A stretch of 46,028 nt of DNA from an uncultured Ruminiclostridium sp. (GTDB taxonomy: Bacteria > Bacillota > Clostridia > Oscillospirales > Ruminococcaceae), in contig CAKSFR010000018.1 of NCBI GenBank assembly GCA_934454635.1, positions 1 to 46,028 on the forward strand, read 5' to 3'. The position numbers were made by a program, and so were the translations under genes. The notes under the pieces were generated by a model. The model saw nothing but the letters and a program-made list of their open reading frames with translations. It searched no databases and was not told the origin of the DNA. Below are positions 16,764-24,440 of the stretch, piece by piece; within the stretch, counting starts at the first letter, position 1; each line of letters begins with the position of its first letter.

Positions 16764-17927
16764 ATGATTCACATGAAAAAATTATTTGCCTTCTTGTTCA
16801 TTTTATCGACGGTACGGGCGGGCTTCGGCTCTTTTTACGCCTGCGCGGAGGAAGCGCCCGACTGTTCGGCGGCAAAATCTGTGATACTTGTCGAGGAACA
16901 GACGGGTCAGGCGCTTTATGAGGAAAACGCGGACGAAAAGCTGCCGATAGCGTCCGTCACAAAGATAATGACCCTATTGCTGACTGCGGAGGAAATAGAC
17001 GCGGGGCGGCTCAGCTTCTCCGATATCGCCGTTTGCTCCGAACACGCGGGAAGCATGGACGGGTCGGTGATATGGCTGACCGCGGGGGAGGAAATGAGCG
17101 TAGGCGACCTTGCAAAATCCGTCGTTATAGCAAGCGCGAACGACGCGTGCGTAATGCTTGCCGAGCATATCGCGGGGAGCGAGAGCGCGTTTGTCGCAAA
17201 AATGAATGAAAAGGCTCTTTCGCTCGGAATGAATAACACGAATTTTACGAACTGCGTGGGATTTGACGACGAAAAGCATTATTCGACCGCCCGCGATATT
17301 GCGAAAATGGCTGCCGAGCTGAGAAAATACAGCTTTTTTGACGAGTTTCTGCTCACGCGCCTTGACAGCGTGCGAACGGGAACGAAAAACGAAACCCAGC
17401 TTCTCAACACCAACAAACTGATAACAAGCTATACGGGGATAACGGGGCTTAAAACAGGCACGACCGACGGGGCGGGCTGCTGCCTCTGCGCTACGGCAAA
17501 GCGCGGCGGAATGGAGCTTATCGCGGTAGTTCTCGGCTGCGCGGCGGACGAAGCGAGGTTCGACACCGCGGCGGCGCTTCTTGACTACGGCTTCGGCGCG
17601 TTCGAGCTTGTCGCGCTTCGCCCGGACGTTGCCGAACTTACGGAAATTCCCGTTGAGGGCGGAGTGAAAAAAGGCGTAGACACGCGCTTTTCTGGCGCGG
17701 GAAGCGTTATTCTTCCGAAAGGCAGTTCGGGGCTTATCGAATATCACTACAGCCGCTCGGCAAGCGTTTCAGCGCCCGTCGCACAGGGAGAACTGCTCGG
17801 ATTTGTGACAATGACCGTCGGCGAGCAGGTCGTGGGAACGGCGAAAATAATCGCTGCGGAAGAAGTAGAGGCGCTCGATTTCGGGCAATGCTTCAGAAGA
17901 CTTGTGGAGGCGCTGTTCAGATTTTGA
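16764..17927 (+). CDS. D-alanyl-D-alanine carboxypeptidase (DacA/DacF type)
   Basis: A 387-residue low-molecular-weight penicillin-binding protein that trims the terminal D-Ala of peptidoglycan stem peptides outside the cell. A signal peptide (KKLFAFLFILSTVRAGFGS) is followed by the peptidase S11 domain with all three motifs: SVTK (Ser64, Lys67), SAN (124-126) and KTG (230-232). The C-terminal beta domain starts around residue 290. The start may be 16764 or 16773 (MKKLF); both lie close to AAGGGAAAGGA. Firmicutes DacF-type enzymes act in sporulation, but nothing here separates that from vegetative DacA. It stands alone, followed by a separate promoter. Confidence 0.93.
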   Translation: MIHMKKLFAFLFILSTVRAGFGSFYACAEEAPDCSAAKSVILVEEQTGQALYEENADEKLPIASVTKIMTLLLTAEEIDAGRLSFSDIAVCSEHAGSMDGSVIWLTAGEEMSVGDLAKSVVIASANDACVMLAEHIAGSESAFVAKMNEKALSLGMNNTNFTNCVGFDDEKHYSTARDIAKMAAELRKYSFFDEFLLTRLDSVRTGTKNETQLLNTNKLITSYTGITGLKTGTTDGAGCCLCATAKRGGMELIAVVLGCAADEARFDTAAALLDYGFGAFELVALRPDVAELTEIPVEGGVKKGVDTRFSGAGSVILPKGSSGLIEYHYSRSASVSAPVAQGELLGFVTMTVGEQVVGTAKIIAAEEVEALDFGQCFRRLVEALFRF

Positions 17928-17966
17928 GCGTTTATCGCAGGAACGCGGTGCTTCGAGAAATCCCGC

Positions 17967-18015
17967 TTTACATTTATTTTTCGCCGTGATATAATGATCT
18001 CAGTTATCACGGCGA
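17967..18015 (+). promoter_or_regulatory. promoter overlapped by a perfect 11-bp inverted repeat (candidate operator)
   Basis: TTTACA (17967-17972), a 17-bp spacer and TATAAT (17990-17995). The arms TCGCCGTGATA (17981-17991) and TATCACGGCGA (18005-18015) flank the -10 and the likely start site. In RNA the repeat would also form a hairpin just before the GAGGAGG ribosome site, but the first arm lies upstream of +1, so binding by a repressor is the likelier use. Confidence 0.65.
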
Positions 18016-18027
18016 GGAGGCAGCGGC

Positions 18028-18948
18028 ATGAAAACCATTCTTGTTACGGGCGGAACCGTTTTTGTAAGTCGTTTTGCGGCGGAATATTTTGTGAAAAAGG
18101 GCTGGCGGGTATATGTGCTGAACCGAGGAACGCGCCCGCAGTCCGACGGCGTTACGCTTATACAGGCGGACAGACACGATATCGGCGATAAGCTGCGCGG
18201 TCTGTATTTCGACGCTGTTCTGGATATTACGGCGTATACCGCGCGGGACGTAAATTCACTTCTCGACGCGCTCGGTGAGTTCGACAAATATATTTTTATA
18301 AGTTCAAGCGCGGTCTATCCCGAAACGACTCCGCAGCCGTTCAGCGAAAGCGCTCCCACGGGCAAAAACCGTATCTGGGGCAGCTACGGCGAGAATAAGG
18401 CACAAGCGGAACGCGCGCTGTCGGAACGCTGGCCCGAGGCGTATATCCTGCGGCCGCCGTATCTTTACGGTCCTATGAACAATCTTTACCGCGAGGCGTT
18501 CGCGTTCGACTGCGTGCTCAGCGGGCGGCGTTTCTGCCTGCCACAGGACGGGAAAATGAACCTACAGCTTCTTCACGTTGCCGACCTTTGCCGATTTATG
18601 GAAATGATTCTCGAAAAAAGCCCCGACCGCCGTATTTTTAACGTCGGGAACAGCGAAACCGTTACAGTCCGCGACTGGGCGGTGCTTTGCTATAAAGCCG
18701 CAGGCAAAGAGCCGCGCTTTTTCAACGTCCGCGCGCGGCTCGCACAGCGCAATTACTTCTGTTTTTACGATTATGATTATCGGCTTGACGTAAGCGCGCA
18801 GAACGCGCTGCTGCCTGCGGTCGTGCCGCTTGAACAGGGACTTCGCGAATCGCTCGAATGGTATCTCAACAACCGGAGCGGCGTTAGCAAAAAGCCGTAT
18901 CTTCAATTCATCGACGACAATTTCACGCCACAAGAAAAGATAAAATAA
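18028..18948 (+). CDS. NAD-dependent epimerase/dehydratase family protein
   Basis: A 306-residue short-chain dehydrogenase of the extended (sugar-nucleotide epimerase) type. The Rossmann glycine motif is TGGTVFVS, diverged from GGxGxxG but of a form seen in isoflavone-reductase-like and RNA-binding-like members. The active-site pair is SYGENK (Tyr-x3-Lys), with ISSSAVY as the catalytic Ser/Thr strand and LRPPYLYGP beyond it. The substrate is unknown; a nucleotide sugar is plausible. It has its own promoter with an overlapping inverted repeat and a GAGGAGG site. The next reading frame is a broken acetyltransferase beginning at its stop. Confidence 0.88.
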   Translation: MKTILVTGGTVFVSRFAAEYFVKKGWRVYVLNRGTRPQSDGVTLIQADRHDIGDKLRGLYFDAVLDITAYTARDVNSLLDALGEFDKYIFISSSAVYPETTPQPFSESAPTGKNRIWGSYGENKAQAERALSERWPEAYILRPPYLYGPMNNLYREAFAFDCVLSGRRFCLPQDGKMNLQLLHVADLCRFMEMILEKSPDRRIFNVGNSETVTVRDWAVLCYKAAGKEPRFFNVRARLAQRNYFCFYDYDYRLDVSAQNALLPAVVPLEQGLRESLEWYLNNRSGVSKKPYLQFIDDNFTPQEKIK

Positions 18949-19327
18949 CTATCCGTGAATACCTCTCCGCCGACTGCACGAAGCTTATGCAGCTGTTCCG
19001 CGAAACGGTTCTGAGCGTCAATCTTCGCGATTATACTCCCGAACAGGCGGAAGCGTGGGCGGCGAGCGCTTCCGAATCCGAACGGTGGGACAAAATATTT
19101 TCGCACAGCCTTACGCTTATTGCGGAAACTGAGGGTGAAATTGTCGGGTTCGGCAGCATAGACGATACGGGGCATATAGATATGCTGTACGTCGGCAAGA
19201 ACCATCAGCATGAAGGGATCGCTTCCGCGATATGCGACAGACCGGAACAATTCGCCTGCGGCGAAATAACCGTCCACGCTTCAATAACCGCGCGGGGATT
19301 TTTTGAAAAGCGAGGGTATGCGGTTAT
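18945..19327 (+). pseudogene. GNAT acetyltransferase, start lost and 3' end replaced by a hairpin element
   Basis: The residues KITIREYLSADCTKLMQLFRE, VNLRDYTPEQAEAWA and IVGFGSIDDTGHIDMLYVG are typical of GNAT N-acetyltransferases, with an acetyl-CoA loop QHEGIAS. The recognisable start KITIREY lies upstream of the first ATG (18987), and no ATG, GTG or TTG is available for it. At the other end the protein is normal until ARGFFEKRGYAV (19320), and then DNA of the element at 19328 takes over, giving a meaningless tail to 19499. Both ends are thus damaged; a shortened product from 18987 would lack the last strand of the fold. It directly follows the epimerase stop. Confidence 0.75.
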
Positions 19328-19423
19328 AATACTAATTCCTAATCAATATATACAACGGCTATATATTGATTACCGCTTAAAAAGCGGTGTGTCAAAGCCG
19401 GCGGCTTTGACGGAATTAGTATT
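19328..19423. repeat. AT-rich three-hairpin element interrupting the GNAT gene
   Basis: Perfect 12-bp outer arms AATACTAATTCC (19328-19339) and GGAATTAGTATT (19412-19423) enclose three hairpins with almost no spacing: TAATCAATATATA (19340-19352/19360-19372), ACCGCTT (19372-19378/19382-19388) and GTCAAAGCC (19391-19399/19403-19411). The plan matches the GC-rich cloverleafs, but the sequences are unrelated. Confidence 0.85.
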
Positions 19424-19510
19424 GTACGGTTTTTTCGGTGGCTGCGCCGCCACGCCGCTTCACAGAAGCGGCGAATCTTCCTATAGACGTTGTCTATAGG
19501 AAGATTGAAA
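19424..19510. repeat. second hairpin block following the AT-rich element
   Basis: Contains a GTGGC/GCCAC-type hairpin near 19437-19453, GCCGCTTC/GAAGCGGC (19454-19472 region) and a 15-bp hairpin AATCTTCCTATAGAC/GTCTATAGGAAGATT (19474-19505). The end GAAAAATAGTATAA can pair loosely with sequence after 19424. It may be the right half of one larger element starting at 19326. Confidence 0.6.
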
Positions 19511-19610
19511 AATAGTATAAGCGAACAGCAGGTTGTGCGGCGAGGGGTCGTTCTGACGAATTTTGCAATGAAAAAGAGCCGGTGATACGGATAATGCCGG
19601 AGGATATCGA

Positions 19611-19795
19611 GGGGCGCGCGGCGCCGCAGCTGCCCGCAAAGCGGACAGCTGCGATAGGGCGGCGGCGAAAGCCGCCGCCTGCCGCATTCGGCAAAGCCGA
19701 ATGCGGCGCGCCGCGCAGGTGCGCTGACTACGCTGCTCGTGCGAATGGCGGCGTTTCGGAAAGTGCGAAAAGGAAGGGCAAGTTGAAAGCCGCGA
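19611..19795 (-). repeat. GC-rich cloverleaf element CL4 with flank
   Basis: Outer arms 19616-19624 and 19708-19716. Hairpins are 19626-19637/19641-19652 (one C-A mismatch), 19658-19666/19671-19679 (GGCGGCGGC type) and 19681-19692/19696-19707 (arm GCCGCATTCGGC). Read on the minus strand it has the same order as CL1. The conserved flank AAACGCCGCC then GCGGCTTTCAACTTGCCCT lies at 19745-19795. It occupies part of the roughly 800-bp gene-free stretch before the cyclophilin gene. Confidence 0.85.
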
Positions 19796-19858
19796 ACGCG
19801 GGACTAATCGCCAAAAAGGCAAAGATGCTGCTTTCTCGGCAGGAACGTGCAGCTTTAT

Positions 19859-20047
19859 GCGGTCGCCTCCTGAAGGGGCTTGTCAGCCGCTTCGCTCCGC
19901 GAAGCGCCCTCCTCGCCCCCTCGTCGGCGACCGCCGCGGCTTTCCCAACGCCCGCATATTCCCCGCTTCGCAAAACGCCGCGCCCCATACAGAGTGCGTT
20001 TGAAGCGCTGCGCGCTTCGCCATGCGGCGGCTGCGCCGCCGCATGGC
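19859..20047 (+). repeat. structured module B2 with module A and two hairpins
   Basis: The closing stem is GCGGTCGCC (19859-19867) with GGCGACCGC (19926-19934). Inside is a CGCTTCGC/GCGAAGCG hairpin and the conserved stretch CGCCCTCCTCGCCCCCTCGT. A GCGGCTTTC (19938-19946) to AAACGCCGC (19973-19982) segment follows. Hairpins GAAGCG/CGCTTC (20002-20018) and a perfect 13-bp GCCATGCGGCGGC stem (20019-20031/20035-20047) come last. It matches B1 (9815-9866) and B3 (45424-45499). Confidence 0.75.
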
Positions 20048-20077
20048 GCCCCACCCCGCCTACCTCCCCACACAAAA

Positions 20078-20107
20078 GCGGCGCGCAGCTTTTTGCTGCG
20101 CGCCGCC
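20078..20107 (-). terminator. terminator of the PilT/cyclophilin operon
   Basis: Arms GCGGCGCGCAGC (20078-20089) and GCTGCGCGCCGC (20095-20106), loop of five, followed on the minus strand by TTTTGTG. It lies 20 bp beyond the cyclophilin stop. Confidence 0.85.
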
Positions 20108-20125
20108 TGTTCCCTGTGAAAAAAA

Positions 20126-20599
20126 TTATTCCTCGATGATGACTCTCTTCATAACGATAGGCTTTAACGGCTTGTCGGTGTAGTCGGTCTCGCAGGAAGC
20201 GATCTCGTCCACCGCGTCCATGCCGTCTACCACCTTTCCGAACGCCGCATAGTTGCCGTCGAGGTAAGGCGCGTCCTCATGCATGATGAAGAACTGACAG
20301 CTTGCCGAGTTCGGGTCGGCAGCGCGCGCCATAGAAAGTACGCCTCGGGTATGCTTAAGGTTGTTTACAACGCCGTTGGCGAGAAATTCGCCCTTGATAT
20401 GCGTGCCGGAATTTCCCGTTCCGTTGCCGTTGGGGCAGCCGCCCTGAATCATAAATCCGCTGATAACGCGGTGAAAAGTAAGCCCGTTGTAGAAGCCTTT
20501 TTCAACAAGCTCTTCAAAATTTTTGACCGTTTCGGGCGCAATTTCGGGATAAAGCTCAAGCTTAATCTTTTTTCCGTTTTCGAGTTCGATTACTACCAT
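20126..20599 (-). CDS. cyclophilin-type peptidyl-prolyl cis-trans isomerase
   Basis: A 157-residue single-domain cyclophilin, with no signal peptide, that accelerates proline isomerisation in the cytoplasm. The family motifs are VKNFEELVEKGFYNG, FHRVISGFMIQGG (catalytic Arg), NSASCQFFI and YAAFGKVVDGMDAVD. The start at 20599 is favoured because GGAAGGA precedes it at normal spacing and because it gives the usual N-terminus VVIELENGKK; ATGs at 20617 and 20653 lack good ribosome sites. The coding start overlaps the end of the upstream transglutaminase-like gene by 38 bp, so translation is probably coupled. It is the last gene of its operon. Confidence 0.95.
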   Translation of the reverse strand: MVVIELENGKKIKLELYPEIAPETVKNFEELVEKGFYNGLTFHRVISGFMIQGGCPNGNGTGNSGTHIKGEFLANGVVNNLKHTRGVLSMARAADPNSASCQFFIMHEDAPYLDGNYAAFGKVVDGMDAVDEIASCETDYTDKPLKPIVMKRVIIEE

Positions 20600-21860
20600 T
20601 TTGTGTTTTCCTTCCATGAAAAATAAATATTGCAAGCGCGGCAATTCCCGCACTGAGCAAGACTATTGTGATGATAAGCGGAGTTTCGGACTCCGTTTTT
20701 TCGTTTTTGGGTGAATTTTGAACGCTTTCCGCGGTTTGTTCGGTTAAAGCTGCGGTTGTTGTCGTTTTGGGTACACTTTCGGGGACAGCGGTTTCGGCAG
20801 CGGTCGTTGCAGCTTCCGTCTGTTCGGTTTCTTCCGGTTGTTCAGCCGCCTCGGCGTTAAAAAAATCCCTGCGCTCGGCGTAATCCGCTCTGTGGTCAAA
20901 GGACAGCGCCTCGTCGGTTATATCAAAGTATTTTTCGTGCGGTATATTGCCGAGAAATTCCCCGTTCTGATAAGTGCCGCTTCCGTCCCAGCAGCTGTCC
21001 ACCCAGACCCAGCGATTTTGTTTTTCACAGAAAAACGCCGTAAATTCGTGGTTCTGAATGCCGTCGGTAAGCGCCGCATAAGTCACGCCGCCTCCCGTGC
21101 TTCCACCTTTAATGTTCACCGCGTCGATCCCCTGCGCCTGAAGCAGCGCGCAGTACAGGTTTGCAAAGCCTATGCAGACCGTTCTGCCGTATTTGAGCGT
21201 GTGTTCAACGGAAACGGTTTCTTCGGTAACGCTCTCGCTGCGCGCGTCCATGTCGTAGCTGACGTGAGCCGCGACATATTCTGCGAGCGCCCGTGCCTTG
21301 TCATAGTCGCTTTCAAGTCCGTCGGTGACCGAGTCGGATATTTGCTTTATCTGCCGCTGAACTTCGGCGATTTTGTCGGCTTCTCCCGAAGCGGTAAGGT
21401 AATACCCCGCCGCCAGCTTCGGCGCGTCGTAAATTTTTTCGAGAACCTGCCGGTTTTTCGCCGCAAGTTCGTTCTGCGGGAAATACAACCCGTTTTCGTC
21501 GGAATACAGCGGATATGATATCGTCGCGCCCGAATTGAACTTGAGCGCAAGTACGGACGAGTCGCTTACCGAGCTTACCGTAAATTCAGCTTCATAGCTG
21601 CCGTCGGCGTGCGCCGAAAAGCTCATCGAGCCTATGTCGCCTGCCGAAACAAAAATTTTCGCAAGCCTGTCGCCGGTATATTTTCCGCGCGCGGTAACGG
21701 TATAGCCGTTTATTTCAAAAAGCGAATATGCGTCGGGGTTGAGCGTTGTCCGCAGCAGATTTGTGCGTGAAACCGCCTCTGCGGGAATACAAAGCTGTCC
21801 CAAAAACAGGAGCAGGGCGAAAAAACACCCTGCTGCCCGTAAAAGCGCTTTATAAGTCAT
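20562..21860 (-). CDS. transglutaminase-like secreted protein with C-terminal anchor
   Basis: A 432-residue exported protein. It has an N-terminal signal (ALLRAAGCFFALLLFLGQL), a beta-rich region, then a transglutaminase-like domain with a readable Cys-His-Asp triad: Cys229 (GRTVCIGFANLYCALL), His271 (NHEFTAFF) and Asp288 (WVWVDSCWDG). Next comes a long Thr/Glu/Ala-rich stalk, and a C-terminal membrane helix (PLIITIVLLSAGIAALAIFIF) with a basic tail. This layout suggests a surface-displayed protease or cross-linking enzyme; the substrate is unknown. It starts on the last base of the pilT stop codon and overlaps the cyclophilin start. Confidence 0.88.
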   Translation of the reverse strand: MTYKALLRAAGCFFALLLFLGQLCIPAEAVSRTNLLRTTLNPDAYSLFEINGYTVTARGKYTGDRLAKIFVSAGDIGSMSFSAHADGSYEAEFTVSSVSDSSVLALKFNSGATISYPLYSDENGLYFPQNELAAKNRQVLEKIYDAPKLAAGYYLTASGEADKIAEVQRQIKQISDSVTDGLESDYDKARALAEYVAAHVSYDMDARSESVTEETVSVEHTLKYGRTVCIGFANLYCALLQAQGIDAVNIKGGSTGGGVTYAALTDGIQNHEFTAFFCEKQNRWVWVDSCWDGSGTYQNGEFLGNIPHEKYFDITDEALSFDHRADYAERRDFFNAEAAEQPEETEQTEAATTAAETAVPESVPKTTTTAALTEQTAESVQNSPKNEKTESETPLIITIVLLSAGIAALAIFIFHGRKTQNGSNRTRKRKKD

Positions 21861-22909
21861 TAGAATATCTTGCGGAGTTCGTCCTTGTCGGGGCTGTATG
21901 TGAGCGCAGTTTCTCTGGAGATAACGTCGTCGCGAACAAGGCGCTTTAAGCTCTCGTTCATCGTTCTCATGCCGATAGATGCGTTGGAAGCCATTACCTG
22001 TTCAAGCTGATGAACCTTTTCCGCACGGATATTGTTCGCGGAAGCGTCGTTGTTGATAAGAATTTCAAACGCAGCGGTTCTTCCTCTTTCGATATTTTTC
22101 ATAGGTACGAGCATCTGCGAGATTACGCCGCGCAGATTTCCCGAAAGCTGAGAACGGATCTGGTTCTGAACGTCGGACGGGAATACGTCGATAATACGGT
22201 TTATCGTCTGAGCCGCGCCCGTTGTATGAAGCGTTCCGAGTACGAGGTGACCCGTTTCGGCAGCGGTTATCGCAAGCTGGATAGTTTCATAGTCGCGCAT
22301 TTCGCCGACAAGGATAACGTCGGGGTTTTCACGCAGACCGCTGCGCAGCGCATAGTCGAAGTTCGGAACGTCGGTCCCTATTTCACGCTGGTGGATCGTC
22401 GCCATTTTCGGCTGATATACATATTCAACAGGATCCTCGATCGTGAGAATGTGACAGGGGCGGGTCTGGTTGATCTGGTCTACCATTGTCGCAAGGGTCG
22501 TGGATTTACCCGAGCCGGTAGGCCCTGTTACAAGGATAAGACCTTTAAGCTCCTTGGTAAGGTCGATAGCCGCCTGCGGAAGGCAGATGTCCTTAAAAGA
22601 AGGTATATGCTCGTTGAGCAGACGTATCGCCGCGGCAAGCTTTCCTCCGTTCTGATGATAAACGTTTACTCTCTGTCTGCCGCCGCTCTGCGCCGTGAAC
22701 GAAAAGTCGATATCCTCTCCCGCGCCAAGCCGCTTTTCCTGCTCGGCTGAGAGCATGGAAAGAATGGTGCGGCTAACAACCTCGTCGTCCATTCCGTCAA
22801 ACTTCTTCAGCTCGCCGTTTATACGGATAGATGTGGGCGCGCCCACGGTAAGGTGAATATCGGACGCGTTCTTGCTTCTTGCAAAGTTGATTAACTGGTC
22901 GATTGTCAT
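21860..22909 (-). CDS. pilT: PilT-type pilus retraction ATPase
   Basis: A 349-residue PilT-like secretion ATPase. The N-terminal PAS-like part begins IDQLINFARSKNASDIHLTVG. Walker A is GPTGSGKST (129-137), the Asp box is LTIEDPVEY, Walker B is NPDVILVGEMRD and the His box is GHLVLGTLHTTGAAQTINR. In type IV pilus systems PilT is the hexamer that powers retraction. No pilin, PilB, PilC or prepilin peptidase gene is in this window, so its machine must be elsewhere or it has another job. It follows the CobU-like gene by 16 bp in one operon. Confidence 0.92.
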   Translation of the reverse strand: MTIDQLINFARSKNASDIHLTVGAPTSIRINGELKKFDGMDDEVVSRTILSMLSAEQEKRLGAGEDIDFSFTAQSGGRQRVNVYHQNGGKLAAAIRLLNEHIPSFKDICLPQAAIDLTKELKGLILVTGPTGSGKSTTLATMVDQINQTRPCHILTIEDPVEYVYQPKMATIHQREIGTDVPNFDYALRSGLRENPDVILVGEMRDYETIQLAITAAETGHLVLGTLHTTGAAQTINRIIDVFPSDVQNQIRSQLSGNLRGVISQMLVPMKNIERGRTAAFEILINNDASANNIRAEKVHQLEQVMASNASIGMRTMNESLKRLVRDDVISRETALTYSPDKDELRKIF

Positions 22910-22925
22910 ATTTTTTCTCCCTTTC

Positions 22926-23468
22926 TCATCTTATTCTGAACTGAATTCCGCTTGCGGAGAGGTAAACCTCCTGCGCGGTGTTTGCGATACGCTGATTTAC
23001 CGCGCCCATTATCTCGCGGAACGCTATCTGCTCCGGATCCTTCGGACAAACGGAAAAGCCCGGCTCAATCGAGATTATTACCATTGCGCCGTTAAGCTCC
23101 TCGACCTTTTTCATGCATTCGATAACGCTGTCGACCACGATTTTCTTGATTTCGGCGTGTTCCTCGTTCGTTATATTTTCAACGTCCTTTGCAACTCTGC
23201 GCATTACTGCGGACGTATAGGAGCCGAGGCTGTCGAAAATAAAGAACTTATGGTCCTTGATAAGCGGAACGGGGTCGTCTACCTCGGACGCCACTACCCA
23301 TTCCACATTATTCTGCTTGTTGGAATATTCCATTCTGTGCATCGTTTCATCGCTGATACGGCTTCCCGTGTTGATAAACAGGACGTTGTCGCAGGTCTTG
23401 AAATAGGAAATCGCCCATCTGGTCTTTCCGCTCCCTGCTCCGCCCGTAATCAGGGTTATATTGCCCAT
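22926..23468 (-). CDS. CobU-like P-loop kinase (adenosylcobinamide kinase family)
   Basis: A 180-residue protein with P-loop GGAGSGKT (9-16), a substrate-side RISDETMHRMEY segment, FFIFDSLGSYTSAVM in the Walker B position, and the family's C-terminal pattern FREIMGAVNQRIANTAQEVYL. CobU enzymes phosphorylate adenosylcobinamide and add GMP during cobalamin assembly. Here the usual invariant histidine and other cobalamin genes are not evident, and the gene leads an operon with pilT, so a different substrate is possible. It has a TTGACT-N17-TATAAT promoter with a palindrome over the start site. Confidence 0.8.
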   Translation of the reverse strand: MGNITLITGGAGSGKTRWAISYFKTCDNVLFINTGSRISDETMHRMEYSNKQNNVEWVVASEVDDPVPLIKDHKFFIFDSLGSYTSAVMRRVAKDVENITNEEHAEIKKIVVDSVIECMKKVEELNGAMVIISIEPGFSVCPKDPEQIAFREIMGAVNQRIANTAQEVYLSASGIQFRIR

Positions 23469-23539
23469 AGTATTACCTTACCTTTCCCGTTTTGGATTAT
23501 AGGCAACATAGCACAAAAAATGCGCACTGTCCGCCTCTA

Positions 23540-23585
23540 ATATGTTACATATGTTTATTATAATATATTTTTCGGACTAAGTCAA
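23540..23585 (-). promoter_or_regulatory. promoter and start-site palindrome of the CobU/PilT operon
   Basis: Minus strand: TTGACT (23580-23585), a 17-bp spacer, TATAAT (23557-23562). A perfect palindrome ATATGTTACATAT (23540-23552) lies just past the -10, covering the probable start site. The remaining gap to 23784 shows nothing else. Confidence 0.75.
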
Positions 23586-23784
23586 GTACAGTGCCCCACA
23601 AACTTTATGCTGACGCGGCGCTGTGAGCTTTTTTGTCGGATTACACAAAAATAAACGGATTTTATTCGACACGGAGCAATTTTTTTGTTGATTATAACAA
23701 TACCGCACTGCGGGTATATTCGTGCAAAAACTGCTCGAACGGCGCACAAATGTGAAAATCCTCGGAAATATGCACTAATCCCCC

Positions 23785-23813
23785 TTGTATTATTTGGTGA
23801 AATGTGATACAAT
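23785..23813 (+). promoter_or_regulatory. promoter of the DUF6106-like gene
   Basis: TTGTAT (23785-23790), a 17-bp spacer, TACAAT (23808-23813) with an extended TG. Short leader of about 22 nt to the ATG. Confidence 0.65.
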
Positions 23814-23842
23814 AAAAACATTACATGAAAGGACAGTCAAAA

Positions 23843-24376
23843 ATGGACAGATTTTCAGAACAGCTTATTTCAAAAGTACCCGACGGAAAGGTCTTTCTTA
23901 TCAGAGGGGCTATCATAGCGCTCGACCTTGTGGTCATCGCGGTGATCGTGCTTACCTATCTTATTTTCGGACCGGGAGTGCTTACGCTCGGGCTTGTTGC
24001 GGCAATTGCTTCGATATGGCTTACGAAATACCTTATCGACGGAACGAAGCTTGAATATGAATACATCGTCACGAACGACGACCTCGACATTGACAAAATA
24101 ATCGGACAGCGCAAGCGCAAGCGTCTTATAACGATAAATCTCAAGACGGTCACCGAGCTTGAGCCTTATGTGAACGATACCGAGCTTAAAGCGGACGTTA
24201 CCGCCGTCGCGCACGACGGAACGGGCGAAAACCTCTGGTATCTGGTTTCTCAGACGGAAAGCAGCGGAACGATCGCGCTTCTTTTCAACCCTGACGAGCG
24301 CACGAGAGAAAATATAATCGGCGGACTTGAACACCGCGTGCGCGCGAAGTATGTGCAGGATACGGGCGAAAAATAA
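23843..24376 (+). CDS. small membrane protein, DUF6106-like
   Basis: A 177-residue protein. Two hydrophobic segments (about 20-45 and 45-63) are followed by a soluble domain beginning KLEYEYIVTNDDLDIDKIIGQRKRKRL, which has the look of a PH-like fold. The start at 23843 (MDRFSEQL) follows GAAAGGAC; an ATG 18 bp earlier overlaps that site. I believe this resembles the Clostridia family annotated DUF6106, from memory of its N-terminus, so the label is tentative. The function is unknown. It has its own promoter and terminator and is therefore monocistronic. Confidence 0.75.
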   Translation: MDRFSEQLISKVPDGKVFLIRGAIIALDLVVIAVIVLTYLIFGPGVLTLGLVAAIASIWLTKYLIDGTKLEYEYIVTNDDLDIDKIIGQRKRKRLITINLKTVTELEPYVNDTELKADVTAVAHDGTGENLWYLVSQTESSGTIALLFNPDERTRENIIGGLEHRVRAKYVQDTGEK

Positions 24377-24386
24377 ATAGGGGAGG

Positions 24387-24427
24387 ATTACGGCGGAGCT
24401 GAACTCTGCCGTAATTTTCACTTTTTC
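24387..24427 (+). terminator. terminator of the DUF6106-like gene
   Basis: Stem ATTACGGC...GCCGTAAT (24387-24394/24407-24414, extended inside by GAG/CTC), followed by TTTCACTTTTT. Confidence 0.8.
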
Positions 24428-24440
24428 ACGGCGACGTCCG

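Noticed and set aside
20078..20107. Hairpin at 20078-20106 as another member of the cloverleaf family
   Set aside because: It is a single stem with a T-run on the minus strand directly after a stop codon, so a terminator explains it better.
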